From positions 5,737,234 through 5,801,233 of the forward strand of contig NC_085059.1 in NCBI RefSeq assembly GCF_963662255.1: a stretch of DNA of 64,000 nucleotides, read 5' to 3'. The translations under genes and the position numbers were made by a program. Shown here piece by piece: positions 24,701-35,249 of this stretch; the stretch's first letter is position 1; each line of letters starts with the position of its first letter. The notes beneath the pieces were generated by a model. It saw only the letters and a program-made list of their open reading frames with translations, ran no database searches and was not told the DNA's origin. Origin of the DNA: Cinclus cinclus (Eukaryota > Chordata > Aves > Passeriformes > Cinclidae).

Positions 24701-27700
24701 TCCCTGTAATCACACAGCAGTGGCCTGCACAAACCAGTGCAAATAACTCCCACTTTGTTTTTAAAACAAATAATACAATACCTTCTTATTTCATGTACAG
24801 CCTACTTTATCTTAAGCATATACATTTTGTTTCTTCTCATACCTAATTCATACGTTAATCATTAGCTCCATGAGGGGAAGGAATGAGTTGTACTTTTCAC
24901 CTGGTTTGACATAAATTAAAATCATGACCTTAGACTGCAATGCCCCTTATTGAAGTGCTTTAGTAGGTCTACAAGGATTGCAGCACAAGGGCACTGGCTT
25001 TGATGTCAGAATCAGTCCATCCTCTTCCAGGATCCAGACACAGACATCACTGTCAAGGTACCAACTTACCTACATGGGGGTAGTAATGGTTCCTGAGAGC
25101 CCCTGAGCTCCACAGGCTCTTCCAGGAGTCCTGATGCACATCCCAGGGGCCAGGTCCTTGCCTGGGTATCTCAGGTATGACAGGAATGACCAAGCAGGCA
25201 CAGAGAAGCCAGCAAGGGGCAGGCTCAGTGCCTGGGGAGCTCCAATCCCACTACCCTGAAGCTGACTCTCCTTTAGCCCAGCTGCGTGCCAGCACAGAGC
25301 CCACTGCTGGGCTCTCCAGAGCATTCCTGGCTATGAGGCAAGGCCTGGGGCACATGAGAAGAAGCAGCAGTATTTTACCAATCACTGCTTCTGCAGCCCC
25401 AAAATCCTTCCCGTGGTATCAAAATGGCTGTTTGCCATGGTAACAGCTGGTCAGAGCAGGAGTATTAGTTAACAGTAGAATCTCATCTGGGAGGGAGTGC
25501 ACAGCAGAGAAGGGACCCATAAGCTTCTTCCTACTTGTCAATTAAGTGGGTTTTATCACAAGCACCAAGAGCTTTGTTTTCTCTTCTTCAGCAAGCAAGA
25601 CGTCTTGCTCACCACCACTTAGAATGATTTTGTGCTGCCTGCAGCAGATTGCTAAGTCAGGTCAGCCTGTCGCATCTGCTTTTACCTTCAAACCATTCTC
25701 ACCCAGGCCCTTGGAAAACTTCTCTATTCAGGATGGAGGCCAGAGAAGGGGAAGTCAGCACAAGTGCATCTAAGGGAAGCAGAAGTGACAGCAACAGGAA
25801 ATCAAATGTCCCTGAGCCCCTCTTGGAGGTGCACACTCTGGTCTGCAGACCCAGAGCTGCAGGAGGAAGGCAGCTGTGACCTCCCAGACATCTACTCCTG
25901 AAATAAACCCCTCACAGGCAGCAAGTGCAGAAGAAGAGATTGCAGGACTGGGGAACAGGGACTAAACTTTCATATGAGCTGCCACCAAAGCTGCTCTCTG
26001 CACGAGGCCTCCAGGGCACATTCTGGGCACAGATGAGATCCAACTCTTCTTGGCAAGGAAGGCATTTAATTGTTCTTTCTCCTCTCTGAGGGTATTTGCT
26101 CATGCCTTTGCTCAGGCCTGTTATTTCCCAGCCCCCCAACTCCCTCCTGCCCAGAGGCTTTCACCATGTGCACAGTGTTGACTGACACCACACTCAGATT
26201 TCAGGAAATACCTCAGTATACTCCTGAAACAGATACCAGAGCCAGATGGAAATTCAATAGCCCACTTCCAAGCAAAAATCTTCCAAAGCTGCAAAATGCT
26301 CAGAACAGGTTTCACAACTCCCAGCTCCAAACACAAATGGCTACTGCCAGAGCTACCTGAGCAGAAACCAAGTGTCAGGGAATGAAAATACCACAGAGTA
26401 CAGGCAGTTCCACCTGCAAATCCCCTTTGCCACCCAGCCCAGCCTTCAGCCTGGGCTCAAGCAGAAACAACTGATCTACAAGTACTCACACAGGTAACAG
26501 AGCTGCCCTCTTGCACGGCCACATGCCTGGGTTCAGCAGGTTCGGAAAATTCCTGCCTCTCTGTTCCCGTAAGGCTGAGCAGCTCTGACACTCACCCTGG
26601 AGAGCTGTTTCAGCTTTCAGGAAGCTGATCAGGCCACACATTTCAGGGAAATCACTGTGCAGGCGAGCCAAGCCAGCACTTTCCAGAGCCAGCACTGCAC
26701 TGGGCAAAGCTGTTCCCCTCTCACATACCAGCCTGGGCACCAGGCACGGGTTAGGGCTCAGCAGGAACAGCGCATAAGATTTTCTTGCAGCTGAGCTCAG
26801 GGCTGGAAAAGATATTGCCTCCTCACCTAAACACACAGGGATGGGATTAAGAGATCCTAGAGATAATGGAAGTGATACTAATCAGCATTTATGGTGTATC
26901 AATGTGCCAGGGAAGGATTCAACCTCTCTAAAAGGCACAAGGGTTCCTTACAGGAGTCAGCACACCTTCTGCAGAGTACTCAATGTCAGCAGGCATCAGC
27001 CAGCTCTCCAAAGCACATAAACCCCAGCACACAGGTTAGAAAGTGTACAGGAGACATGTTATATGAGAAACAAACTTCCCCTCAGCTCAAATGTAAAATA
27101 ATTCAGGGCTTCAGACCCTTCAGCCTGCTTCTAGACTACAACAGATGTATTTTTAAAACCAGTAAAATCTTAATTTACTGTTAAAGCAAGATGTTTTTAA
27201 CCTAGTCAGTTGCAGGGTTAAGAACAGCACAGTCCTCAGCCTGTGTCAGTGCTTACACTGAAAATCAGCATCAGATCTAGAGTTAAACAAGATCTGGCTT
27301 GGAGGGATTACACAGCACAAACCTCACCTTACAAGGGTTTTGCAAGCATGTTCTGGGTGATTGACAGGAGGAGGGACAAAGCCCAGTTTAAAGCAAAGGG
27401 AACATGCCCCAGTGAGATCCTCTCTGTGCTGACCCAAGTACCACAGTCTGTGCAGTGCTGGGAAAAGGCTGTGCATGATTTGCTCCTCACCCAGCCTGGT
27501 GCCCAGCTGACAAGGACTGGAACAGCAGCCTCATTAAAATCAGCCCACACTGGAGCCTTCTTGGTCTCCTGAGACGAGTCTCTCTGAAGCATGTTTTCAG
27601 ACACTGGACCTGAATTGGGAATAATATTCTTTGCATCAGGTTTTAATCAGATTACTCCCTCCTCGGGGGTGAAAAGCAGTGAAGGTGAGGTGCCCCAGGA

Positions 27701-30502
27701 CTGCAGTGTTTGCCAGCCAACAGCCCCTGCTGTTTGTGCAGCCAGGGACAGAGGGAGGGATGATACAGCAGTCCTGGAGAAGAGGATGCTGGGTTTTAAA
27801 GCACACTAAAGAATGAGAAGCAGATAAGAGCACAACTGCCAAGTAAGATTCATTTACTTATTTTGGCAGGACTCCAGCATCTGGAGTTGCAGCACCTGAA
27901 GGTACAGGAACAGTTAAACTAAATGCTCTGACAGACTACTTAGAAAGGACCAACACACAGAGAGAAAGCCTCTCCTACAAATTAACTCCTGCTGGGGAAG
28001 GCTCAGCTCCACATGGTTTGGGAAGCAATGGGACAACCACTGAAAGGCACTGGAGAGCCTCTCCAGAATGATTCCAATCCCCTCCCTTCCACACAGGGAC
28101 AGGTAAAGAGGAAAAAAAAAGCCATCCACCCCTGCAGCAGCAGGCAGTGCCTGTATCTAGGTGACCTGTTTATTTTGCAGCTGGACAAACATTAGGAGGC
28201 AGACAGCATCACTGTGACTATTACTCTTATCACAGCCGGCTTTGCTGCAAGTAATCAACTTCCAGAAATAAGATTTCCACCCTGTGTGTACAATGGCTCA
28301 GACACAATACTGAGCTCTGGCTGCCCTCAGTGCCTGCTGACAGAGCCTGGTTCCCTTTGGCACAGCATGGAATAGCCTCATCCATTACATTGGCGTGTAT
28401 CAACAGGGAGCAGGGGTAGAAATAAAAGTGGTGAAATTGCTAGCATCAGCTTCTGCTTTTAAAATGAGTACGTCACTTTGTACTTTGGCTCATTCCACTT
28501 CATTTTAAAGCACGCCCTTATCAGCTGCATTACATTTCACCTCTAATTTACACAGACAAGAAAGCAGCAGCTGACCAGTACCAGCAGTTACTGTGGTTTC
28601 CTTGTGCCAGCTGATAACAAATAATGAAAATACTGGTGGGAGAACGAGATATCTCCTGGAACGAGGTATTTTCTTCCTCCTAAGCAAGCCCCTGCTGTAA
28701 AGAAGAACCTGCTCCCTACACAATGATGCACACAGGAACCCCATTGTAAAGCTGTCTGTTTCCCAGCTTTGTTCTGGTGCAGGCAGGTTCCCTCTAGCCA
28801 CACCAAGCACTGTGTGGAACATCTACCCAGTTCCAGGAACTCACACCCACACGGGCTTTGTGTGGATGGACACGGAGTCAGCCCTCAGCCTTTGCAGCAG
28901 CAAAACTGCATCCAGGGATCAGCACGTCAGCTCCCAGAGCTAGGAAGCTGCATCAGACACCCTTAAGGATGTCCCCCAGGCTCAGCATACACATTATCAT
29001 CCCTAAAGGCAAAGGGCAAGTTGTTTATTTCTAATGAACAACAGCCAAGTCAGTTGCCAGCCCTTGAAAAATGTCAGACGTGAGGTTTCTTTGGAGACTT
29101 TGGTATCAGTAACCTGGTGAAGCCTAAAAGCCATTCGTCCAAAAAAACAAAACCATGAGGGCTCCTGTGCCACCTCAGCAAGTCACCAGTGAGGCTCCAG
29201 CTTGCTGCTCCTTCATGTGAAGAAAAAAACATATGCTTTGAGGTCTTTCACACCTTCTTGAGGTAGCTGGGGTGACTCTGAGAGGGTGCAAGCTTGTACT
29301 CCATCCCCTCTGGGAGAAGGGGCCAAGGAACACTGGGATCAGCTGACAGGGAGACTTCCCTGTCCCACAGTGCCCTATGGGGGTGGCCACATGGCAGCCA
29401 TATGGCTACCACCACTAAGTCTTAACACATAACCACAAGCTGATTTCTGCACCCCAGACACCCTCGTGGCTGGCTAATCCTGCACAGACAGTCCAGAGGG
29501 AAACACACATGTTCTCCTTGTTCAGAGCTGGTCTGGGCTGCAGCTTCTTCCAACAAGCCTTTAGGTTTGTCCCCCTGTTCAGTGGCATATTGAAAAGGTG
29601 GTAACATCTCCTTCTCACCTATTTGTTGCAGAGTTACTGCTCACCGAAGAGCAAGAACGTTTTCTTCCCTACCCTTAGCAGCACTCAGGTGAAGCTGCTC
29701 CCCTGTTACATCTGAGAGACAGCTTTAATACAGAGAGTGAGGCATGTGAGTTTTTACTTCTCCAAGGGCCAGGTGGACAGGCTATGTCCATTGCTACTCC
29801 TGACAGGCTACAAATTAAGATGAAAAAATACCACCACCATAAAATGCTACTTTACCATCAGATTCTGAGAGCTCAATAGTAATTGTTTCCATCTGTGTCA
29901 TCCACTCAAGACCAAAATATGATACATAATTACCTCCACACATCAGCAGTGGCACACTGGCTAAGATCTACAACATAAGAGCCTGCTGCTTTGCAGTTTT
30001 CCCACACAGCAAAATAATATAAAGTACAGAATTGAAAGTATAGCAAATTTCCTAGTTTTCGCTGTGGACACAGGTTTGTTCAGAAATACTAATGTATTAC
30101 TTGGAGCAGCTTAATTCATTAGGTTAAGCAAAGTCACGTAGGAGAGCAAAACCTCCTCTCTGAAAGGAAAGCATCCACACAGTAGCTCTTCACAGATAAT
30201 TGTTTGGAAACATCACAGGAACTGACAAGCCACATGAAATCACACTAGACCAGCTAGGCTGACTGCAATGACTTGATTAAATTTAGATGTCAATTTTTTT
30301 TATTAGAAGTTCAGCCACACCAACAGATACACAGCACTAGTGTAACAGATTTATAAAAAAATTAGCTTTTTTAGAGGCATCCACTCTAAACTAGACACTC
30401 CTGGGGTTCTTAAACAAAGCCCCATTGAAAGCTCTCTTACAGTGTCAGAGGACAAAGATCAGGTTCCAGTCTGACAGACTGGCCAAAAAGAAGCAAGGTG
30501 GT

Positions 30503-30526
30503 GGGGGGGGGGGGGGGGGGGGGGGG
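30503..30526. repeat. Poly(G) run of 24
   Basis: An uninterrupted run of 24 G residues (poly-C in CYSTM1 pre-mRNA) is preceded by AAGCAAGGTGGT. It may form a G-quadruplex on the + strand. The exact length may be unreliable because sequencing of such runs is error-prone. Confidence 0.9.
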
Positions 30527-30619
30527 TTGTTTAACAGAAGGAGAATGAAGAAAAAGAAAGCTTTTGCAGACAAAGGCAAAGTTATAGCCCTCACTTCACT
30601 TTGCAGACATTAATAAATG

Positions 30620-30865
30620 TGCTTAAAATAAATGGGGCAGGGCTAGACGGGATATTGGAGAGAAATTCTTCCCTGTGAGGGTGGGGAGGCCCTGGCACAG
30701 GGTGCCCAGAGAATATGTGGCTGCCCCATCCTTGGAAGTGTCCAAGGTCAGGTTGGATGGGACTTGGAACAACCTGGGATAGTGGAAGGTGTCCCTGCCC
30801 ATTGCAGGGGGTTGGAGCAAGCTGATCTTTAAGTTCCTTCCAACTCAAACCATTCTATAATTCTA
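30620..30865 (+). mobile_element. CR1 LINE 3' end, plus orientation
   Basis: The element shows the standard CR1 3' order: GATATTGGAGAGAAATTCTTCC, CCTGGCACAGGGTGCCCAGA, TCCTTGGAAGTGTCCAAGGT, GGAAGGTGTCCCTGCCCATT and the terminal CATTCTATAATTCTA. It is 5'-truncated and retains only the 3' UTR portion. It is inserted in the CYSTM1 intron, antisense to the gene. Confidence 0.95.
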
Positions 30866-31599
30866 CCACTTTTTTACATCTACTTCTGCAAAACCAGAGC
30901 AAATTAGATGCTCCCAAGGTGGGTTCAGGGACCACCTGTAGCTGCAAGAAGGCAGTTCAAGGACAAGACTTACCAGAAGATTTTTGATTTATGGGTTAGA
31001 ATGCTGCTTCTGCAAAGCTGAAGTTGTGTTAACTTAGGCTTAACAAAATCCAAACTCCTGCAGATCAAGCCTGGGCTCTCAGTGAAAGACACTCAAATGC
31101 TTGTCCCCTCCCATTTCTCAGCCTATTCTTTGTGCTGGTCCACAGGTTTGTGAGCAGAGCAGAGGACATTCAGTGTCATCAGTTCCCTGATCCAGTTTGA
31201 TACAAGATCTTGAAGCTTCCAAGGCGGCAGAACTGTCTCAAAGCCAAAGCCCCGGTCTCCCTTCAGCCTCTGCCAGCACATCCCTTTCTGTGGCTACAGC
31301 AAAAAAGTAACACTGGCACCAACCAAAGATGTTCAACAGGGGAGACAAGGAGTCTTCCCCTGCCCAGTAGGTAAGAAACATCTCTTAGCCATCCCAAAAA
31401 CCCAGGGAAAGCCCTGATTGCACTTTGAATCCATGTGGTGGAAGTGGTGGGAAGCATCACCATGCTGGTGCCTCGTCCTCCAGGGTTCTCACTCTGTTAC
31501 AGAGGAAGCTGAACTCATGACTTGCCCACAGTTCAGTTTCTTATTCACTCACACCAATTCTTCACTGCCTATATTTGGGCCCTCCTGACAGACCCACGC

Positions 31600-31690
31600 C
31601 AGACTGTTCAAACTCACTGAACAGTCCCACCTCTCTCAGCTTGTCCTCACAGAAAGGAGAAGCTCTGGTCTTTTAATCATCCTCTCTGCC
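31600..31690 (-). mobile_element. Possible old CR1 relic
   Basis: The string CTCTCAGCTTGTCCTCACAG followed by AGAAGCTCTGGTCTTTTAATCATCCTC resembles the reverse complement of the CR1 segment that precedes the 3' UTR. It is short and diverged, so this could be chance similarity. Confidence 0.4.
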
Positions 31691-32319
31691 TCTGCTCTGA
31701 CAATCTGAGCCTGCAGCAAGCCCCAGGAGAGCTGTGGATGCCAGGGCATACCAGTGTATCATATTGTGGGGATACAGCACACAGATGGACTGGCCAGCTG
31801 CCAGAGGGAAGGTGCACCATCCTCCCTCCCTTCCCCAGAAATCTGGGCTGTTCCACAGAATGATAATAACTTCAGAAAAAAACCAAAATTCCCAGGAATG
31901 AGTAGATCACTTGGATGGATACTGATGGCCTCAAGAAGACAGAGGCCCATTAATTCAGTAGCCGTACATTTGAATATTATAAGCTTTAACTGTGCAGCCT
32001 TTGGCTGAAACACATCAACCAAGAGACAGGTGGAATGAGAATTGTGGCAAATCTAAAGCCTGTGCAATTTAGCATAAGGATTCCTTTGAGGAATCAGCAC
32101 TAAGGATGCTCAGCAGTGTTCTCCAACAACCAGAGAGAGGACCCTGAGAGACACTACAGCAAAACAGAGCAGGAAAACAAGCTGTAAACAAAATCACCAC
32201 TTCAAACAAATCTCTACCTCCTCCAAAGCCATTAGGTAGAAGTGAACACATTACTTCAAGGTCAGTGTGTACTCCTGAGGCAAACAAGTGCCCCTGACAT
32301 TGTAGCTGCTGAGCCATAC

Positions 32320-32561
32320 CTGTGTTTTTGGGCCCATCTGCGTACACCGGTCCCGGCGGCGGTGGAGGAGCATTCTGCCATCCGTACTGGGGATATCCTT
32401 GGTAGCCTGGCTGGCCTGGCTGGTAGGGCCCGGGGGGATAGCCAGGATAGGGGCCAGGAGGGCCCCCTGGCTGCTGTGCATAAGGTGGGTATGGGGCAGT
32501 CGGGCCCGGGCCGGGGTACGGCGGAGGGTTATCGTAGCTCATGGGGGATGCAGAATCTGTC
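32320..32561 (-). CDS. CYSTM1: CYSTM1 exon with start codon (Pro/Tyr/Gly-rich N-terminus)
   Basis: The start codon is at 32542 (reading down) and coding runs to 32320; 32543-32561 is 5' UTR. The exon encodes 74 residues plus one base, starting MSYDNPPPYPGPGPTAPYPP and ending in GPVYADGPKNT. The first 21 residues closely match human CYSTM1. A PPPY motif at residues 6-9 could bind WW-domain proteins such as NEDD4-family ligases. The rest is low-complexity PYPGY/QPGY repeats containing the conserved QGYPQYGW. The donor ACACAG/GTATGG leaves one G, which joins TG of the next exon to make Val75; the full product is 109 residues against 97 in human, the extra length lying in the Pro-rich part. The acceptor upstream is CCCTCTTTTGCAG. 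The Kozak context (CCCCCATGA) is weak, but no other in-frame ATG precedes it in the exon. Confidence 0.95.
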
Positions 32562-33906
32562 CTGCAAAAGAGGGAAACAAACAGGACAACTGGTTTGCTT
32601 TTGTCTGCTCATTCGTGACCATATGAGTTGCATTTCAGACTGCTCTCCAGAAGGCCCTACCTTGTGTGAGAAACAGACTTCAAAGTACCTAGTCAAGGAG
32701 CAAATTAATTTTTAACCCTTCCACAGGGGCAGGGATGGAGTTGGAGTGATTTGTCTAAGTGACACAAGCTTAGCTGAGCAGGAGTAACATGCTGCTTTCC
32801 AGTCATGAATCAGCTATTCACCCTAAGTCTTGCAGCAGCAAAGCAAAATCCTCTGCTTCCACTCACAATTAAAACACTTTTAAGAGAGATTTAGTAGCCA
32901 TTACTTCATGTTTCTGTCAATATTGGAAAGGAAAATGATGGCAAAATGCAGCCTGTTCCAGGTATATTTGATAGCTTTGAGAGCAGAAGGAGTGAACATG
33001 AATGTCCATTACACTTCTGCTAATTATTAAAGCCTCCAGACCAGCACTCTGGAGCAAGGCTGTATGTGAATAATTTCCTGATGACTCTGTACCCCAGCAT
33101 GCTGTGTAGTCTTCCAGTCATACACAACTGAATCATTAAGCAGCCACAAAGAATTAGGGCCTAGGGCTCAGCCTCATTCAAAAAGGAACATTAAAGACAC
33201 CTCAGAGAGCTGCTGCTCATAAAACCCATGTCATGTACTACTCATGGCACAGCCATCGAAGATGAGACTGTCACAATACTGCAACTTTAATGAACCTCGG
33301 AGCAGCATGACTAAGCAAACCATTTCTTACATTAGGCTGCTGGAGCTTCCCCCTGTCTGAGAAACAGAAGTGTATGTTAATATCCTATATGCTCAGGAGC
33401 TTTCCTGCCTAAAGCAGCTGCACCCTGCTATTTCCTTCCCCTGTTACAGGGTGCAGACAATTCCCCTTTGCTGCACACCTCCTCCCACACGCCACAGGGA
33501 GAAGAAACACCAGGAGCATCATTTGCCTCGGCCAGGCTCGGCTTGCAGCGGGAGAGGCTGGCCAGCAGGATCCCCTTTGGATGGCATTGGGATGGGCACA
33601 AAGCCAGGCAGGGCTGGCAGCTCAGCACTCCGTTCCCACTCTCAGGGACGGGCAGCAGAAACCATCGGGTGAATCCAGCGAGCTCTGCGTGATGCACCCC
33701 AAGGATTTCAGCAGTGCACCGCTAGCGGAGCTCAGCGCCGTGCGCGGGGCAGAGGCCGGGTGGGTCCAGCCCCTGGGGTTATGTTTAGCTGCCGCAGTGT
33801 GTTTACAGCCTGCTGTTTGATGTCCTCGGAGAACCGCCTGTCCCTCCCCGAGGAAGGATCACAAGGCTTGTTGACAACGTTACTCCTGCCCGAAGGTTGC
33901 CAGCAC

Positions 33907-33940
33907 GATGATGATGATGGTGATGATGATGATGATGATG
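33907..33940. repeat. (GAT)n microsatellite
   Basis: About 11 copies of GAT with one GGT interruption lie in CYSTM1 intron 1. They generate apparent poly-His and poly-Met/Asp runs in open frames, which are artefacts. Confidence 0.95.
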
Positions 33941-34112
33941 CCAAGCGGCACCGCGGGGCTCTGCCGCACACACAGCCCCGCTGATCCCACCCAGACCCTG
34001 GGACAGGGCTGTGGTCCTGCCCAAGAGGACACCGAGAAGCCCTTGAGGTTCATAGGCCGCAGCAGTCACTCAGATGAATTCATCCTAGCGCTCCTCTTGG
34101 TGTGCCAGGGAC

Positions 34113-34432
34113 AGTCACAGAACCACAAACATGCTGAGTTGGACAAGGATCATCCAGTTCAATCCCTGGCCCTGCACAGACACCCCAACAATCCCACCCT
34201 GTGCCTGGGAACATTGTCCAAATGCTCCTGGAGCTCTGACAGCACTGGGGCTGTGACCATTCCCTGGGGAGCCTGAGCAGTGCCCAGCACCCTCTGGGGG
34301 AAGAACCTTTCCCTGACATCCAACCTAACCCTGCCCTGACACAGCTCCAGCCATTCCCTGGTTCCTGTCACTGGTCACCAGAGTGAAGAGATCAGTGTCT
34401 GTCCGTCCTCTTCCCCTCACTAAGAAGTTGTC
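34113..34432 (-). mobile_element. CR1 LINE 3' fragment, reverse orientation
   Basis: It starts with AGTCACAGAACCACAAACAT and continues with CATCCAGTTCAATCCCTGGC, CCACCCTGTGCCTGGGAACA, CTGGGGAGCCTGAGCAGTGC, GAACCTTTCCCTGACATCCA and the CCTCTTCCCCTCACTAAGAA end. This is the 3' region of a CR1 subfamily different from that at 30620, closer to the copy at 60562. It is antisense to + and co-linear with the CYSTM1 strand. Confidence 0.9.
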
Positions 34433-35236
34433 CCAGCTAACTGTTAAGGCAGTGCTGTACCCTGCAGATGATGCCTTTTAATGGCCTTGTCAAGAGTTTT
34501 AACTGCTTGACCAGTGCCAGGGATTACAAGAATTTTATTTATGGTTTGTTTTTTCCCCCCCCCCCACTGCTAGGCCAGCCAAACCACTTTACTGCTCCCT
34601 TGAAAACTGACAAGCACAACATACACTTAACTCAAAGCTCTTTAACCACTGCACTGCAATGCAATACGCCTACCAAGTCTCCAGCAAGGAAATTCTTCCT
34701 TCAGGGAGGCAGGGAAAGGCAGGCAGCAAGCCCTACAACTCACTTCAATACAATCAATTAGAGAACTGGGACACATCAGGCCACTAACGCTCATCTAACC
34801 CAGAAAACTGTCCCAAAATAACATCCAAAAGCACACTTCCAGGGAAGAACAAGGTCAGAGTGAGTGTGTGTATACTCACAGACCACTGCACGTGGCAGAG
34901 TAACCATTTGGTGCTCAGACAGCCCTGTGAACCCTGTGGTTTGCTCAGCCTCCCTGACCCAATGTACAGCTGCTGTGCTTGCTCCTGGCATGAGGGGATC
35001 CAGGGCACTGGTGCCTGCCTTGTGGAAAACTGCCTCCTGCCCCACCAGGGTCACCCTCCTGAATTTAGGAACTGCCACCAACCCAAGGAGGTGGCATGTG
35101 GGAATGCCCTGCTCCAGATCAGAGCCCCAGCCCATTGTCTGCTCCTTGGGCACAGGACAACCTCTCCATCCTTACCCCCTTCTCTGCTCAAGGGTGTAAT
35201 TTCACACCCTAGGTATAAATAGATGTGTTTTTATAT

Positions 35237-35249
35237 ACACACACACACA
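35237..35249. repeat. Short (CA)n tract
   Basis: A TATATA/CACACACA dinucleotide stretch of about seven CA units. It is too short to be notable beyond length polymorphism. Confidence 0.7.

Larger units (their letters stand above)
21721..32319 (-). other. CYSTM1: CYSTM1 coding intron (10.6 kb)
   Basis: The intron lies between the Pro-rich exon (donor ACAG/GTATGG) and the Cys-rich exon. It contains a 24-base G run (30503-30526), a + strand CR1 3' end (30620-30865) and a possible small CR1 relic near 31600-31690. An AT-rich block at about 24640-24900 (TTAATCATGC, ATACGTTAATCATTAG) looks like a non-coding conserved-type element. I see no additional gene in 21721-24640, 24900-30500 or 30870-32319. 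Confidence 0.85.

Noticed and set aside
32069..32319. C-terminal extension of the CYSTM1 frame past 32320
   Set aside because: This is intron read-through after the donor ACAG/GTATGG. The phase-compatible Cys-rich exon at 21614-21720 is the true continuation.
32242..32715. 157-codon plus-strand frame
   Set aside because: It is the antisense shadow of the CYSTM1 Pro-rich exon.
33803..34069. Poly-His minus-strand frame
   Set aside because: It is caused by the (GAT)n microsatellite.
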